Source: Delftia sp. PS-11 (GTDB lineage: Bacteria > Pseudomonadota > Gammaproteobacteria > Burkholderiales > Burkholderiaceae_C). Taken from it: a stretch of 64,000 nucleotides of DNA. The notes under the pieces are model-generated. The model searched no databases and was not told the DNA's origin. It saw only the letters and a program-made list of their open reading frames with translations. A program made the position numbers and the translations under genes. Positions 37,090-44,867 of the stretch are shown here, in pieces (the stretch's first letter is position 1; each line of letters starts with the position of its first letter). The DNA lies in the NCBI RefSeq assembly GCF_029870285.1, contig NZ_JACSYA010000019.1, positions 78,875 to 142,874 of the forward strand. Direction: 5' to 3'.

Positions 37090-40000
37090 TCAATCATTGC
37101 CTTTGGCCTTGGCAGCAAGCGCCCGCCACTGGCCCTGCAGCGTGGCCAGCAGCGGCTTGGGCAGTTGGGCTGCACTGCGGCTGTTCCAGTCCATGCCGTA
37201 CACGCGGATGCTTTCCACATCCACCGGCAGACCCAGGTCCAGATAGGGCGGGAAGTGGCCATGGCTCAGTTCGATGCGCAGCTGCAGCTCGGGCAGCTGC
37301 CAGACATGCTCGTTGATGCTGGGGCCATCTCCCACGGGCCCAGGCCGGTAGCCGAACTTCTTGAGCAGGCTGCCAAGGCTCTCCTGTGCCAGCGTCAGCG
37401 GCGCGGGTGGCAGCAGCAGGCCATCCTTGAACTGCCCGGGCGCCGGCAAATCGGCGCATGCCCCCAGCTGATCGACCAGGGCCTCCAGTTCGTAATCGGC
37501 GAAGTAGGCGCGCCAGGCATCCACTTCGCCCGGCAGCGCCGTGGCCGGGTGCCACAGGCTGATGCTGCAGCCTGCGGGCAGGGCCACGGCAGCGTCTTCG
37601 ACATCGACCAGCGACAGATCCTCGGCCAGCCGGAAGCTGGTGCGTGCCAGGTCCGGCGCCCCCTCGGCGCGCCAGATCAGGCTGCGGCCCACGATGCGCA
37701 GCAGCGGATGCTGCACGAACAGCCGCTGCCAGCGCTCCAGCGGCCAGCGCTTGCCGCTGACCAGTGCCGCCAGCATGCGCGGCCCCTGCTGCTTGACCAC
37801 GGTCTTCAGGCTGGTGGCCAGGGTCTTGAGCCGGGCCGTGGCCGCCTCCCATTCGGGCTTGAGCGCCTCGTCCCTGACCGCTGGGATGGATTTGCTGGCC
37901 TTGCCCTGGCCGTTCACCACACGCAGGCTCAAATCGCCCTGCAACTCGACGCGGTAGGCCTGCGGCCCGACCGTGAGCGTCAGGCCCTGGCCCAGGCCGA
38001 AGTCCGGCGTCAGCTCGTCATACAGCTCGGACAAATCCATCTGCCGACGCCTGGCGGCCGCACGCAGCGCATCCAGCGCCACACGCTGCAGCCGCTCCTT
38101 GAGCGCGCGTGATTCGGACACTTCCTGCGCACGCAGCAGCGCATAAAGGCTGTCCACACCGGCCAGGGCCTCCAGGGCAACGACGGCCCGTGGCGTGTGC
38201 GTCCTGTTCCAGGCCCGTACAGCGGCCGCCAGCGCATCGACGGCACGGTTGTCGGCATGGCCGGGCAGCAGCCTGAGCACCCAGCGCTGCTTGGGCTCGC
38301 CATCGGCAGCGATCCACTGCTGCACCAGCGCGAGCGCCAGCCCGGCGCGGCCGTCCGGGGCCATGCGCGCCATCAATTCCGTCGCCAGCGGCGGCAGATC
38401 GCCCTCGGCCGTGGCAGTCACGTGCAGCAGCACGCGGGCCTCGTGCTCGGACAGCGGCGCGCACAGCGCCAGCAGCTCGGGCGTATCGAAAGGCTTGATG
38501 GCGGCGCTCAGGCGTTTTACCGCAACGACCTGTGCGTCCAGGCTGGCATCGGCGCTGCCAGAAGCCGCTTCGGAGACAGGGGTGGACGATCCGGCGGCCA
38601 CCGGTCCGCTGTCCTGCGGCAGTACCTGCGCCTGCCCGGACAGGCCCAGCTGCTGCAGCCGCTGGCGCACACTGCTGGCCGAGGCCGCATCGAGCTTTGC
38701 GCCCGCCAGCAGTTGGGCCAGCAGCGGACCTGCGCATGGATCGGGGTGCACCAGCAACACGTCGCGGCAGGCCAGCAGCAGATTCTTGTTGGGCTGCTCA
38801 AGCCAGCCGGCCTGCACAAGCCAGTCCGGCTGCAGCTGCGCAGCCAGGGCTGCCACGGCCGTGCGCAGGCCCTTGGCGCTGCTGCCCGCGATGATGGAGG
38901 TCAACGTGGGCAAAGCAGCCTGCAGGCTGGCCGCATCCAGCGCAGGCAGCAAATGCACCAGATCCTTGACCGCCATGCCTGCCAGATCCCCCGGGCTGCG
39001 CATGACCTGGGTGCGGATCAGGGGCTGCAGCCTGCGCATGCTTTCCCGGTCATTGCGCTGGCATTGCTGGGCCATGGCCGGCAACAGCAGAGGCTGCAGC
39101 GCAGCCGGCCCATGGTCGCAGATATGCTGAAACAACGGGCGGCCCGCGTAATGGCCATGGTCGCGCAGCGCTGCCGCAAAAGGCCCGGCATCCTCGTGTG
39201 CGAACCGGTCGAACAGTTGCCGGGCCTGCACCAGCTCCTTGCCGCGCCCGGTCCCGACCTGGTCCATCAGCGCCCAGGCCAGCTCCTCGCGGCGCTGGGC
39301 GCTGGCGCCGGGCCAGCGCTGGCCGATCAGCGCGCCATCGCGCAGGCCGGCCCTGTCGAATACCTTGTCGAACAGCAGGGGATGCTGCGCGAAAAAAGCC
39401 TGCCAGCCACTCCAGTCCTGCTTCTGGCGCGTGCGGATGAAGCACTCCAGGATGTCATCGAACAGCCGCCCGCCTGCCGCCGCATAGCGCTGCAGGTCCG
39501 CATCGTTCAGGGCGGCAATCAGTGCGCTCCAGTCGGGCTGCCTGCGCCAGCGGCTCCAGTCGCCATCGGTATCCGCGTCATGCAGAAAACCAGCCTCTTG
39601 GCACAAGGCCAGCGCCCAGTCCAGCGTCGCCGTCACCTGCTCGTAGGGCATGCCGTCATAGCTGAGCCAGGGCAGCAAGTCCTTGAGTACCAGGCTGGCG
39701 CCCTGGTCCAGCGTGCCGGTGCTGCGGCAATGGGCCAGCCACTGCTCGGCCAGGGCACGCACCTCGGCGGCCACCTCGGCCGTGACCCGCCTGTCACCGG
39801 GTGCGCCCGGCACATGGCCGCGCGGCACCATCAGCCGGGCAAAGGCCAGCCAGCGCCCGCTGTCGCGCGTCCATGGCGCATCGCCTCGGTACATGCTTCT
39901 GAGCACATCATGGCAGTTGTACTCACCCTCGCTCAAAGCCAGAGCCCAGTCGAGCGTTGCGCTCACCTCTTCGTCGGGCATGCCGTCGTACACCAGCCAG

Positions 40001-40410
40001 GGCAGCAGGTCGTCGAGCACCAGGCGCCTGCCCTCATCGGCCTTGCCGGCGCTGCGGCACTGGGCCAGCCACTGCTGGGCCAGGGCGCGCACCTCGGCTG
40101 CCACCTGGGCCGTGACCTGCCAGGCACTGTCCTCAGGCCCTTTCAGCGCATGGCCGCGCGGCACTGTCAGCCGGGCAAAGGCCAGCCAGCGCTCGCTGTC
40201 GCGCGCCCAGGGCGACTCGCTTTGCTTGAGCCAGCCCAGAATGGTGAGGCAGCGCTCATCGCATCGGCCCAGAAATTCGCGCACCTCGTCGGCGCGATCA
40301 TCGTGCAGGCGGGCATCGAGCTCGATGGCAAAAGCCTGCGCCGTCACGCCTTTGTGGAGCAAGGCATAGAGATCCGCCAGGGGGGCCGTGTGAAGATCAG
40401 GTGTACTCAT
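37090..40410 (-). CDS. DUF4132 (MolR/YehI-like) protein, first gene of the operon, with N-terminal tandem duplication
   Basis: A 1106-residue cytoplasmic protein and first gene of the MoxR/VWA operon. Two near-identical segments lie at about residues 67-160 and 179-270 (SPWARDSERWLAFARL versus APWTRDSGRWLAFARL; DLLPWLVYDGMPDEEVSATLDWALAL versus DLLPWLSYDGMPYEQVTATLDWALAL); this duplication is absent from the downstream paralogue. A helical-repeat middle follows. The DUF4132 core is DELTPDFGLGQGLTLTVGPQAYRVELQGDLSLRVVNGQGKASKSIPAV...QQGPRMLAALVSGKRWPLERWQRLFVQHPLLRIVGRSLIWR. The ending RPGPVGDGPSINEHVWQL parallels the paralogue. ATG 40410 (MSTPDLHTAPLADLYALL) is used; an upstream extension looks non-coding. 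E. coli DUF4132 proteins are labelled MolR-like, without known mechanism. Confidence 0.9.
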   Translation of the reverse strand: MSTPDLHTAPLADLYALLHKGVTAQAFAIELDARLHDDRADEVREFLGRCDERCLTILGWLKQSESPWARDSERWLAFARLTVPRGHALKGPEDSAWQVTAQVAAEVRALAQQWLAQCRSAGKADEGRRLVLDDLLPWLVYDGMPDEEVSATLDWALALSEGEYNCHDVLRSMYRGDAPWTRDSGRWLAFARLMVPRGHVPGAPGDRRVTAEVAAEVRALAEQWLAHCRSTGTLDQGASLVLKDLLPWLSYDGMPYEQVTATLDWALALCQEAGFLHDADTDGDWSRWRRQPDWSALIAALNDADLQRYAAAGGRLFDDILECFIRTRQKQDWSGWQAFFAQHPLLFDKVFDRAGLRDGALIGQRWPGASAQRREELAWALMDQVGTGRGKELVQARQLFDRFAHEDAGPFAAALRDHGHYAGRPLFQHICDHGPAALQPLLLPAMAQQCQRNDRESMRRLQPLIRTQVMRSPGDLAGMAVKDLVHLLPALDAASLQAALPTLTSIIAGSSAKGLRTAVAALAAQLQPDWLVQAGWLEQPNKNLLLACRDVLLVHPDPCAGPLLAQLLAGAKLDAASASSVRQRLQQLGLSGQAQVLPQDSGPVAAGSSTPVSEAASGSADASLDAQVVAVKRLSAAIKPFDTPELLALCAPLSEHEARVLLHVTATAEGDLPPLATELMARMAPDGRAGLALALVQQWIAADGEPKQRWVLRLLPGHADNRAVDALAAAVRAWNRTHTPRAVVALEALAGVDSLYALLRAQEVSESRALKERLQRVALDALRAAARRRQMDLSELYDELTPDFGLGQGLTLTVGPQAYRVELQGDLSLRVVNGQGKASKSIPAVRDEALKPEWEAATARLKTLATSLKTVVKQQGPRMLAALVSGKRWPLERWQRLFVQHPLLRIVGRSLIWRAEGAPDLARTSFRLAEDLSLVDVEDAAVALPAGCSISLWHPATALPGEVDAWRAYFADYELEALVDQLGACADLPAPGQFKDGLLLPPAPLTLAQESLGSLLKKFGYRPGPVGDGPSINEHVWQLPELQLRIELSHGHFPPYLDLGLPVDVESIRVYGMDWNSRSAAQLPKPLLATLQGQWRALAAKAKGND

Positions 40411-40928
40411 GGCATGGAGGCGCGCGGCACACGCCACGGCCAGAATGTGAAGAAAATCGAGAACGGAAACCTGCACCGGGCAGCGCGAGAGCGCCGACGA
40501 AAAGCCATGGCATTGTCAGCCATAACGCACACGGCTCAGCCAACGGCATTGTCAACCCAGACTGCGCATCGCTTGACAATCTGTCAGGTGCGCGTGACAG
40601 GTCCGAGAAGCCCCCTGGTGATTAGCATGCAAATCAACTGCCTCGTGTTTTTTGCATGCTTCATGCCATCCTGCTCAAACCAGGAGATCAGTAACAAACG
40701 CATGCCATAAGGATCGTGCAAAGGTGCTGAGCGGGCAGACCAGCCAGCACCGATCCGTCAAGCACAAGTGTCTGAACCTGGACAGCTTGATTGAAGTCAA
40801 CCCGCATACCCTGATCGTGTCTATGCTCGGGGCAGCCATGTAGCGCCTCCTTCACGATCTCCGGACATGCCCGGTGACCGCCGGAAGGCACACCAGCCAA
40901 TTCACCCGCATTTCAAGGAGAAAACACA
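40411..40928. other. Divergent control region between the DUF4132 operon and azurin
   Basis: 518 bases with no convincing gene. The left half carries five TGTCA/TGACA half-sites: 40514-40518, 40550-40554, 40574-40578, 40582-40586 and 40595-40599. Two of them form an inverted pair CTGTCA-N8-TGACAG, and two lie in the direct repeat GGCATTGTCA. The right half holds the FNR-type azurin promoter at 40787-40827. Confidence 0.5.
40787..40827 (+). promoter_or_regulatory. FNR/ANR-type site and -10 of the azurin promoter
   Basis: TTGAT-TGAA-GTCAA (40787-40800) differs from the FNR consensus TTGAT-N4-ATCAA at one base. A -10 hexamer TATGCT lies at 40822-40827. A start near 40834-40835 would put the site centre at about -41, the standard position for class II activation by FNR/ANR/DNR proteins. 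The azurin ATG is at 40929. Confidence 0.65.
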
Positions 40929-41387
40929 ATGGCAAAGCAATGGAAACCCGTCCTTTTGGCACTCGCCATGACTGCAGCTGCCGCCCCGGTGTGGGCAGCT
41001 GACTGCGCTGTCGAAATCGAAAGCAACGACGCCATGCAGTTCAACAAGCCCACCATCAGCGTGCCTGCGAGCTGCAAGCAGTTCACCGTCAAGCTCAAGC
41101 ATGTGGGCAAGCTGCCCAAGGCCTCCATGGGCCACAACTGGGTGCTGAGCAAGACGGCCGACATGCCGGGCGTGACCACCGATGGCATCGCTGCCGGCGC
41201 AGCCAAGGACTTCGTCAAGGAAAAGGATGCCCGCGTGATCGCCCACACCAAGCTGATCGGCGGCGGAGAGTCCGACTCCGTGAGCTTCTCGCCCAGCGCC
41301 CTCAAGGCCGGCGAAGCCTATAGCTTCTTTTGCTCCTTCCCCGGCCATTCCGCGCTGATGAAGGGCACAGTGACCCTGGCCAAGTAA
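40929..41387 (+). CDS. Azurin, periplasmic blue copper protein
   Basis: A 152-residue precursor of azurin, a soluble periplasmic type I copper electron carrier. The signal peptide is [23 protein letters not shown], cleaved before [20 protein letters not shown]. The copper ligands are present: His in [10 protein letters not shown], and Cys, His and Met in [18 protein letters not shown]. The disulfide cysteines (DCAVEIE and SCKQF) are present too. AAGGAG lies just before the ATG. It is monocistronic with a strong terminator at 41427 and an FNR-like promoter, which suggests induction under low oxygen. It may feed electrons to nitrite reductase or a cytochrome peroxidase; neither is in the window. 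Confidence 0.97.
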   Translation: MAKQWKPVLLALAMTAAAAPVWAADCAVEIESNDAMQFNKPTISVPASCKQFTVKLKHVGKLPKASMGHNWVLSKTADMPGVTTDGIAAGAAKDFVKEKDARVIAHTKLIGGGESDSVSFSPSALKAGEAYSFFCSFPGHSALMKGTVTLAK

Positions 41388-41426
41388 GGCAGTTGCGCGT
41401 GCCGGCACATGCTGGCGCAGCACGGG

Positions 41427-41455
41427 ACGGTGCCACGAGGCACCGTTTCTTTTTT
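41427..41455 (+). terminator. Rho-independent terminator of azurin
   Basis: ACGGTGCC (41427-41434) pairs with GGCACCGT (41439-41446) around ACGA, followed by a T-rich run TTCTTTTTT. It lies 40 bp beyond the azurin stop. Confidence 0.9.
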
Positions 41456-41483
41456 GAAGGGACGGCACGCGCCAGGGGGCGTG

Positions 41484-41969
41484 TCAATGCGGCAGGTGCT
41501 GCGCCATGTCCATGCAGCCCTTTTGCAGCAGCCGCAGCAGCAGCTGCGTCCAGCTGGCGTCGGTCCATTTTTCGCTTTCCATGACCAGCGCTCCCTGTGC
41601 CTCCCGGCCATCGGAACGCTGCAGCTCCACCTGGAAGCTGCCCTGGTCGCGGTTGGTGCTCACGGCAACGACCTGGCCCAGCAGCGGAATATCACGCGAT
41701 GGACTGGCGCCCTGCGGGCCGTCAATATCTACGCGCAGCACGCAGCCGGGCAGCAGTGCATAGGTCCAGCGCTGCGCGGCCTGCGCCTGGGCGCCCAGCG
41801 CGTTCATCTGCGCCAGGCGCTGGCTCTGGGTCATGTCATAGGGGCTCAGCAAAGGCTCCTGCTCCTGGGGATAGCCATCCACGCAGGCGGCAAGGCCCAG
41901 CAGCGCGGCGCAGGCCAGCGCCAGCCATGTACAGCGCGCCAGACCGGACTCAGTGCGTTTGCAAGGCAT
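41484..41969 (-). CDS. Putative lipoprotein of unknown function
   Basis: A 161-residue protein with a lipoprotein signal peptide: MPCKRTESGLARCTWLALACAALLGLAAC, where LAAC fits a lipobox and Cys29 would be lipidated. The mature part (VDGYPQEQEPLLSPYDMTQSQRLAQMNALGAQAQAAQRWTYALLPGCVLRVDIDG...) is not a family I can name; beta-strand patterns such as CVLRVDIDGPQG and SFQVELQRSD suggest a small envelope domain. ATG 41969 is chosen because it opens directly on the signal peptide; the frame is open further upstream without coding character. It is convergent with azurin and 256 bp downstream of another small unknown gene on the same strand. Confidence 0.75.
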   Translation of the reverse strand: MPCKRTESGLARCTWLALACAALLGLAACVDGYPQEQEPLLSPYDMTQSQRLAQMNALGAQAQAAQRWTYALLPGCVLRVDIDGPQGASPSRDIPLLGQVVAVSTNRDQGSFQVELQRSDGREAQGALVMESEKWTDASWTQLLLRLLQKGCMDMAQHLPH

Positions 41970-42225
41970 GCCAGGCTCCCTTTGCACAGTCAGATGCCCT
42001 GCCGCAAAACAGGGATGGCACAAAAAACAAGGCAATTTCCATGGTGGTGCAGATAAAACGCGAAGGTACCGGCCACTGGCCATCAGAGCCCACAAGCCCA
42101 AAGCCCATGGAGGACCGGAAACAAAAATGGAATCAGGCCGCGCAAAGGCCATGTGCTGCGTGCATTCGCCATGCGCGCATAGGGGAGGCAAGCAAGAAAC
42201 AGGCTGGCGCAGATGCGCGCCAGCT

Positions 42226-42540
42226 TCAGGCGCTGGGAGGCTTGTCTGGTGGCGCCAGCGCATGCGACAGCCGGTCCGGCACAGGACCTGCCACACGCGC
42301 ACAGCCTACAGCAGCGCAGCGCACGATTTCAGGAGACTCATGCAGGATGTCAGGGAGGTCCTGCTGGTCATCCATCAGCGCATGGCCGAAGTCATCGAGC
42401 AAAGAAGCGGTATCCAGCGCCTGGGCAGGCTGCGAGGATGCCTGCGGCGCCAGGGCACGCGGCTGTGCCAGGCCCAGCGTGGACAACAGCACGCTGGAGA
42501 GAAAATACAGGGCAAAAACCGCGATCAGCCACCGGGACAT
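42226..42540 (-). CDS. Small exported or membrane-anchored unknown protein
   Basis: A 104-residue protein starting MSRWLIAVFALYFLSSVLLSTLGLAQPRALA, a clear signal peptide or membrane anchor, followed by a soluble part with DTASLLDDFGHALMDDQQDLPDILHESPEIVRCAAVGCARVAGP. Two cysteines (RCAAVGC) could form a disulfide. Family not recognised. The start is ATG 42540; the frame extends 20 codons upstream but the extension is unlike a signal peptide. It lies between fur and the lipoprotein gene on the same strand; nothing ties it to either. Confidence 0.6.
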   Translation of the reverse strand: MSRWLIAVFALYFLSSVLLSTLGLAQPRALAPQASSQPAQALDTASLLDDFGHALMDDQQDLPDILHESPEIVRCAAVGCARVAGPVPDRLSHALAPPDKPPSA

Positions 42541-42621
42541 AGAAAAGCAGATTGTAGGCCTTACCCCTTGGCGTGACAGCGCATTGCCTGCCATGCCCAT
42601 CTCATGCGAGGGGCTGACGGC

Positions 42622-43098
42622 TCATGCAGCCTCGGTGCTGGTGCCTGCCATGCCGCCAGCCAGGCAGTCGCTGCAGTGGCCGTACAGCGCCAGACGGTGC
42701 TCGGCCAGCCGGTAGCCATGGGCGCGGGCCACTTCGTGCTGCAGCGCTTCGATGCGCTCGTTGCAGAACTCGTCCACCCGCCCGCACTGCAGGCAGATCA
42801 GGTGGTCATGGTGTGGGCCTTCCTTGAGCTCGAACACGGCCTTGCCGCTTTCGAAGGTCTGGCGCAGCAACAATCCGGCCGCCTCCAGCTGCGACAGCAC
42901 ACGGTATACCGTGGCCAGCCCTACGTCGGCCTTTTGCTCCCCCAGCCTGCGGTAGATTTCTTCGGCATGCAGGTGGCGCTGCGGACTCTGGCGGAAGATC
43001 TCCATCACCTGCATGCGCGGCAGCGTGGCCTTCAGGCCCACGCTGCGCAGTTCGGGCTCGCCAGGGCGTGCAGGCTTGTCTTGTGTACCAGCCGTCAT
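42622..43098 (-). CDS. fur: Fur-family metal-responsive repressor
   Basis: A 158-residue Fur protein. The winged helix is LKATLPRMQVMEIFRQSPQRHLHAEEIYRRLGEQKADVGLATVYRVLSQLEAAGLLLRQ (about 22-81). The metal-binding dimerisation domain has HHDHLICLQCGRVDEFCNERIE and a C-terminal HCSDCLAGG. The HHDHLICLQCG motif and ATVYRVLSQL are classic Fur; a Zur or PerR role cannot be excluded from sequence alone. Its ATG overlaps the DUF2325 stop (ATGA at 43095-43098), so both form one operon, which has a Fur-box-like element upstream (43847-43859) that suggests autoregulation by iron. Confidence 0.92.
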   Translation of the reverse strand: MTAGTQDKPARPGEPELRSVGLKATLPRMQVMEIFRQSPQRHLHAEEIYRRLGEQKADVGLATVYRVLSQLEAAGLLLRQTFESGKAVFELKEGPHHDHLICLQCGRVDEFCNERIEALQHEVARAHGYRLAEHRLALYGHCSDCLAGGMAGTSTEAA

Positions 43099-43700
43099 GC
43101 CTCAGCCTCTCCTGGCGTACAGCCTGCTGACGCGCATTGCCCGCAGCCGTCGGAGCGGTGGATACGCATGATGCGCAGCGCATCGGGCTGCTCCACCAGC
43201 ACGCAGGTCTTGCCTGTGCGTTTGCAGAGGTCCTGCACCCGCCAGTACTGGCCATGGCTCAGGCAGCCGGTCTGGCAGATCACCAGATCAGCCTCGCGCA
43301 GGCTGGCCTCGATATCCTCCCCTGCGCCAACGGTCTCGAACGGCATGCCAGGATCGCGCTGCATGCGCCTGGCCTCCTCGCTCTGCCAGAGCGCGCGCTC
43401 GCGCAGGAGATCCTGCACTCGCACCAGCAGCGTCTCCACCCGCCGCGCCAGCGTGGCTCGCCTGGACAGGCCGGGTATCGCCCTGTCCAGTGCCTCCCGG
43501 TCCTGCCGGGCCCACATGAGCAGGGTGTCCCTGGCGATCAGGGCCGCCTGCTGGCGCATGGCCTGCGCCTGCAGGCGCTCTATCTCCCGCGCCTGCCGCC
43601 GCAGCAGCTCGTCGCTGCGATTCTGGGCGTGGCCGTAGCCACGCAAAAGGGCCTGGTGCTCCATCGTCAATTGCTGAATGTCATCCAAGGTGTACAACAT
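43095..43700 (-). CDS. DUF2325 domain protein coupled to fur
   Basis: A 201-residue cytoplasmic protein. A long N-terminal coiled coil (about 20-125: EHQALLRGYGHAQNRSDELLRRQAREIERLQAQAMRQQAALIARDTLL...) leads into a C-terminal DUF2325 domain with ADLVICQTGCLSHGQYWRVQDLCKRTGKTCVLVEQPDALRIMRI. Conserved cysteines (CQTGCLSH, DLCKRTGKTC) and a Cys-rich tail (GCGQCASAGC) suggest metal or redox function, but none is established. ATG 43700 (MLYTLDDIQQLTMEH) is chosen over an upstream in-frame start at 43724. Position before fur, with overlapping codons, hints at a role in iron homeostasis. Confidence 0.85.
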   Translation of the reverse strand: MLYTLDDIQQLTMEHQALLRGYGHAQNRSDELLRRQAREIERLQAQAMRQQAALIARDTLLMWARQDREALDRAIPGLSRRATLARRVETLLVRVQDLLRERALWQSEEARRMQRDPGMPFETVGAGEDIEASLREADLVICQTGCLSHGQYWRVQDLCKRTGKTCVLVEQPDALRIMRIHRSDGCGQCASAGCTPGEAEA

Positions 43701-43846
43701 GGCCTTCCCCGGCTGGCTGAACAATGGGCGTCACGCCATCCATCCTGTCCGAAGCGGGATGCAGGCCTTGCCCATGGCAAGTCTGCTGCGGGCTTTTCGA
43801 GCCGGTGTGCCTGATGCCTTCGAACCCGCAGCAATCAAAAAATACG

Positions 43847-43859
43847 AATGATTCTCATT
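43847..43859. promoter_or_regulatory. Fur-box-like element upstream of DUF2325-fur
   Basis: AATGATTCTCATT is an inverted repeat (AATGA-N3-TCATT) and equals the core of the Fur consensus AATGATAATCATT except for the two central bases. It lies 147 bp before the DUF2325 start on the minus strand. Confidence 0.6.
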
Positions 43860-43910
43860 TTGACACACAACAAGCCGACAAAACTACTGAGGGTTTGACC
43901 TGTAGGCCCC

Positions 43911-43938
43911 AAAAGCAGGGCAACCAGCGCGGCCCTGC
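43911..43938 (-). terminator. Hairpin terminator after the RluA-type gene
   Basis: GCAGGGC (43915-43921) pairs with GCCCTGC (43932-43938). Read on the minus strand, the hairpin is followed by TTTTGGGG. It abuts the stop codon of the pseudouridine synthase gene. Confidence 0.6.
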
Positions 43939-44855
43939 TACAGACTTGCCAGTGGCAGCAGTGCGCGGCGGCTCTCGAAATGCCGGCGCTGGCCCGTCAG
44001 CGGATCGTCGAAAGCCAGGGCACGCGCCAGCAGCTGCAGCGGCCGCGAGTAGTCGCCTTCGGGCATGTCATGCACCTCGGGGTAGAAGCCATCGCCCCAC
44101 AGCGGCAGGCCCAGGGCCGCCATGTGCACGCGCAACTGGTGGCGTTTTCCGCTTTCGGGCTCCAACCGGTAGCGCGCCCAGCAGCCATGGCGCTCCAGCA
44201 CCTGCATGCGGGTGCGGGTGTTGGGCGTGCCGGGCACTTCGTGCATGCGAAAGAAGTGGCCGCTTTCCTCCATGCGGCTTTCGTGCACGCGGGGGAAAGA
44301 CACCTCCTCGCGCCAGGGTGCCACCGCCTCATAGGTCTTGTCGATGGCCCGGTCGCGAAACAGCGCCTGATAGATGCCGCGCGTGGCGCGCTGCACCGAA
44401 AAGACCACCAGCCCCGCCGTATCGCGGTCGATACGGTGGATGGGCGACAGCTCATCGAGCCCGAACTTGCGCTTGAGGCGCACCAGCAGAGTCTGCTGCA
44501 GGTACTTGCCCGCAGGCACCACGGGCAGGAAATGCGGCTTGTCGGCCACCAGCAGATGGGCATCGCGGTGGATGACCTCGGCCTCGAAGGGAATGCACGG
44601 CTCGGCCGGCAGCTCGCGGTAGTAGTAATAGCGCAGGCCAGACACGAAGGCCGTTTGCGCCTGCGCGGCACGCCCGTGCTCGTCCACCACTTCACCCTGC
44701 TGCATGCGCCGCAGCCAGTCGCCGCGTGAGACGGCAGGCAGCCGCGCAGCCAGAAAATCGATCAGCAGGCCGCCGCCCTGGCTGGGCAACACCACGCAAC
44801 TGGGACTGACGCCGTCGCGGATGGGCAGGACCTTGGGGTCATGGGGGTTGTGCAT
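43938..44855 (-). CDS. RluA-family pseudouridine synthase
   Basis: A 305-residue RNA-modifying enzyme that isomerises specific uridines to pseudouridine in rRNA or tRNA. The catalytic motif HRIDRDTAGLVVF (about 140-152) contains the active Asp. Other family stretches are LLVADKPHFLPVVPAGKYLQQTLLVRLKRKFG, KTYEAVAPW and SGKRHQLRVHMAALGLPLWGDGFYP. The N-terminal S4-like region (LIDFLAARLPAVSRGDWLRRMQQGEVVDEHGR) is present. The exact target base cannot be told from sequence; the ADKPHFLPVVPAGKY type resembles the RluA/YqcB group. It begins 13 bp beyond the stop of the GntR gene on the same strand. Confidence 0.9.
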   Translation of the reverse strand: MHNPHDPKVLPIRDGVSPSCVVLPSQGGGLLIDFLAARLPAVSRGDWLRRMQQGEVVDEHGRAAQAQTAFVSGLRYYYYRELPAEPCIPFEAEVIHRDAHLLVADKPHFLPVVPAGKYLQQTLLVRLKRKFGLDELSPIHRIDRDTAGLVVFSVQRATRGIYQALFRDRAIDKTYEAVAPWREEVSFPRVHESRMEESGHFFRMHEVPGTPNTRTRMQVLERHGCWARYRLEPESGKRHQLRVHMAALGLPLWGDGFYPEVHDMPEGDYSRPLQLLARALAFDDPLTGQRRHFESRRALLPLASL

Positions 44856-44867
44856 GGGGCGGCCATT

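Noticed and set aside
27483..40410. Link between the MolR-like DUF4132 proteins and molybdenum use by the formate dehydrogenase
   Set aside because: The MolR label rests on old E. coli annotation without mechanism; the loci are 20 kb apart and no molybdate genes accompany the operon.
40652..40843. Possible 63-codon gene upstream of azurin
   Set aside because: No ribosome-binding site or coding pattern; it overlaps the FNR-type promoter elements.
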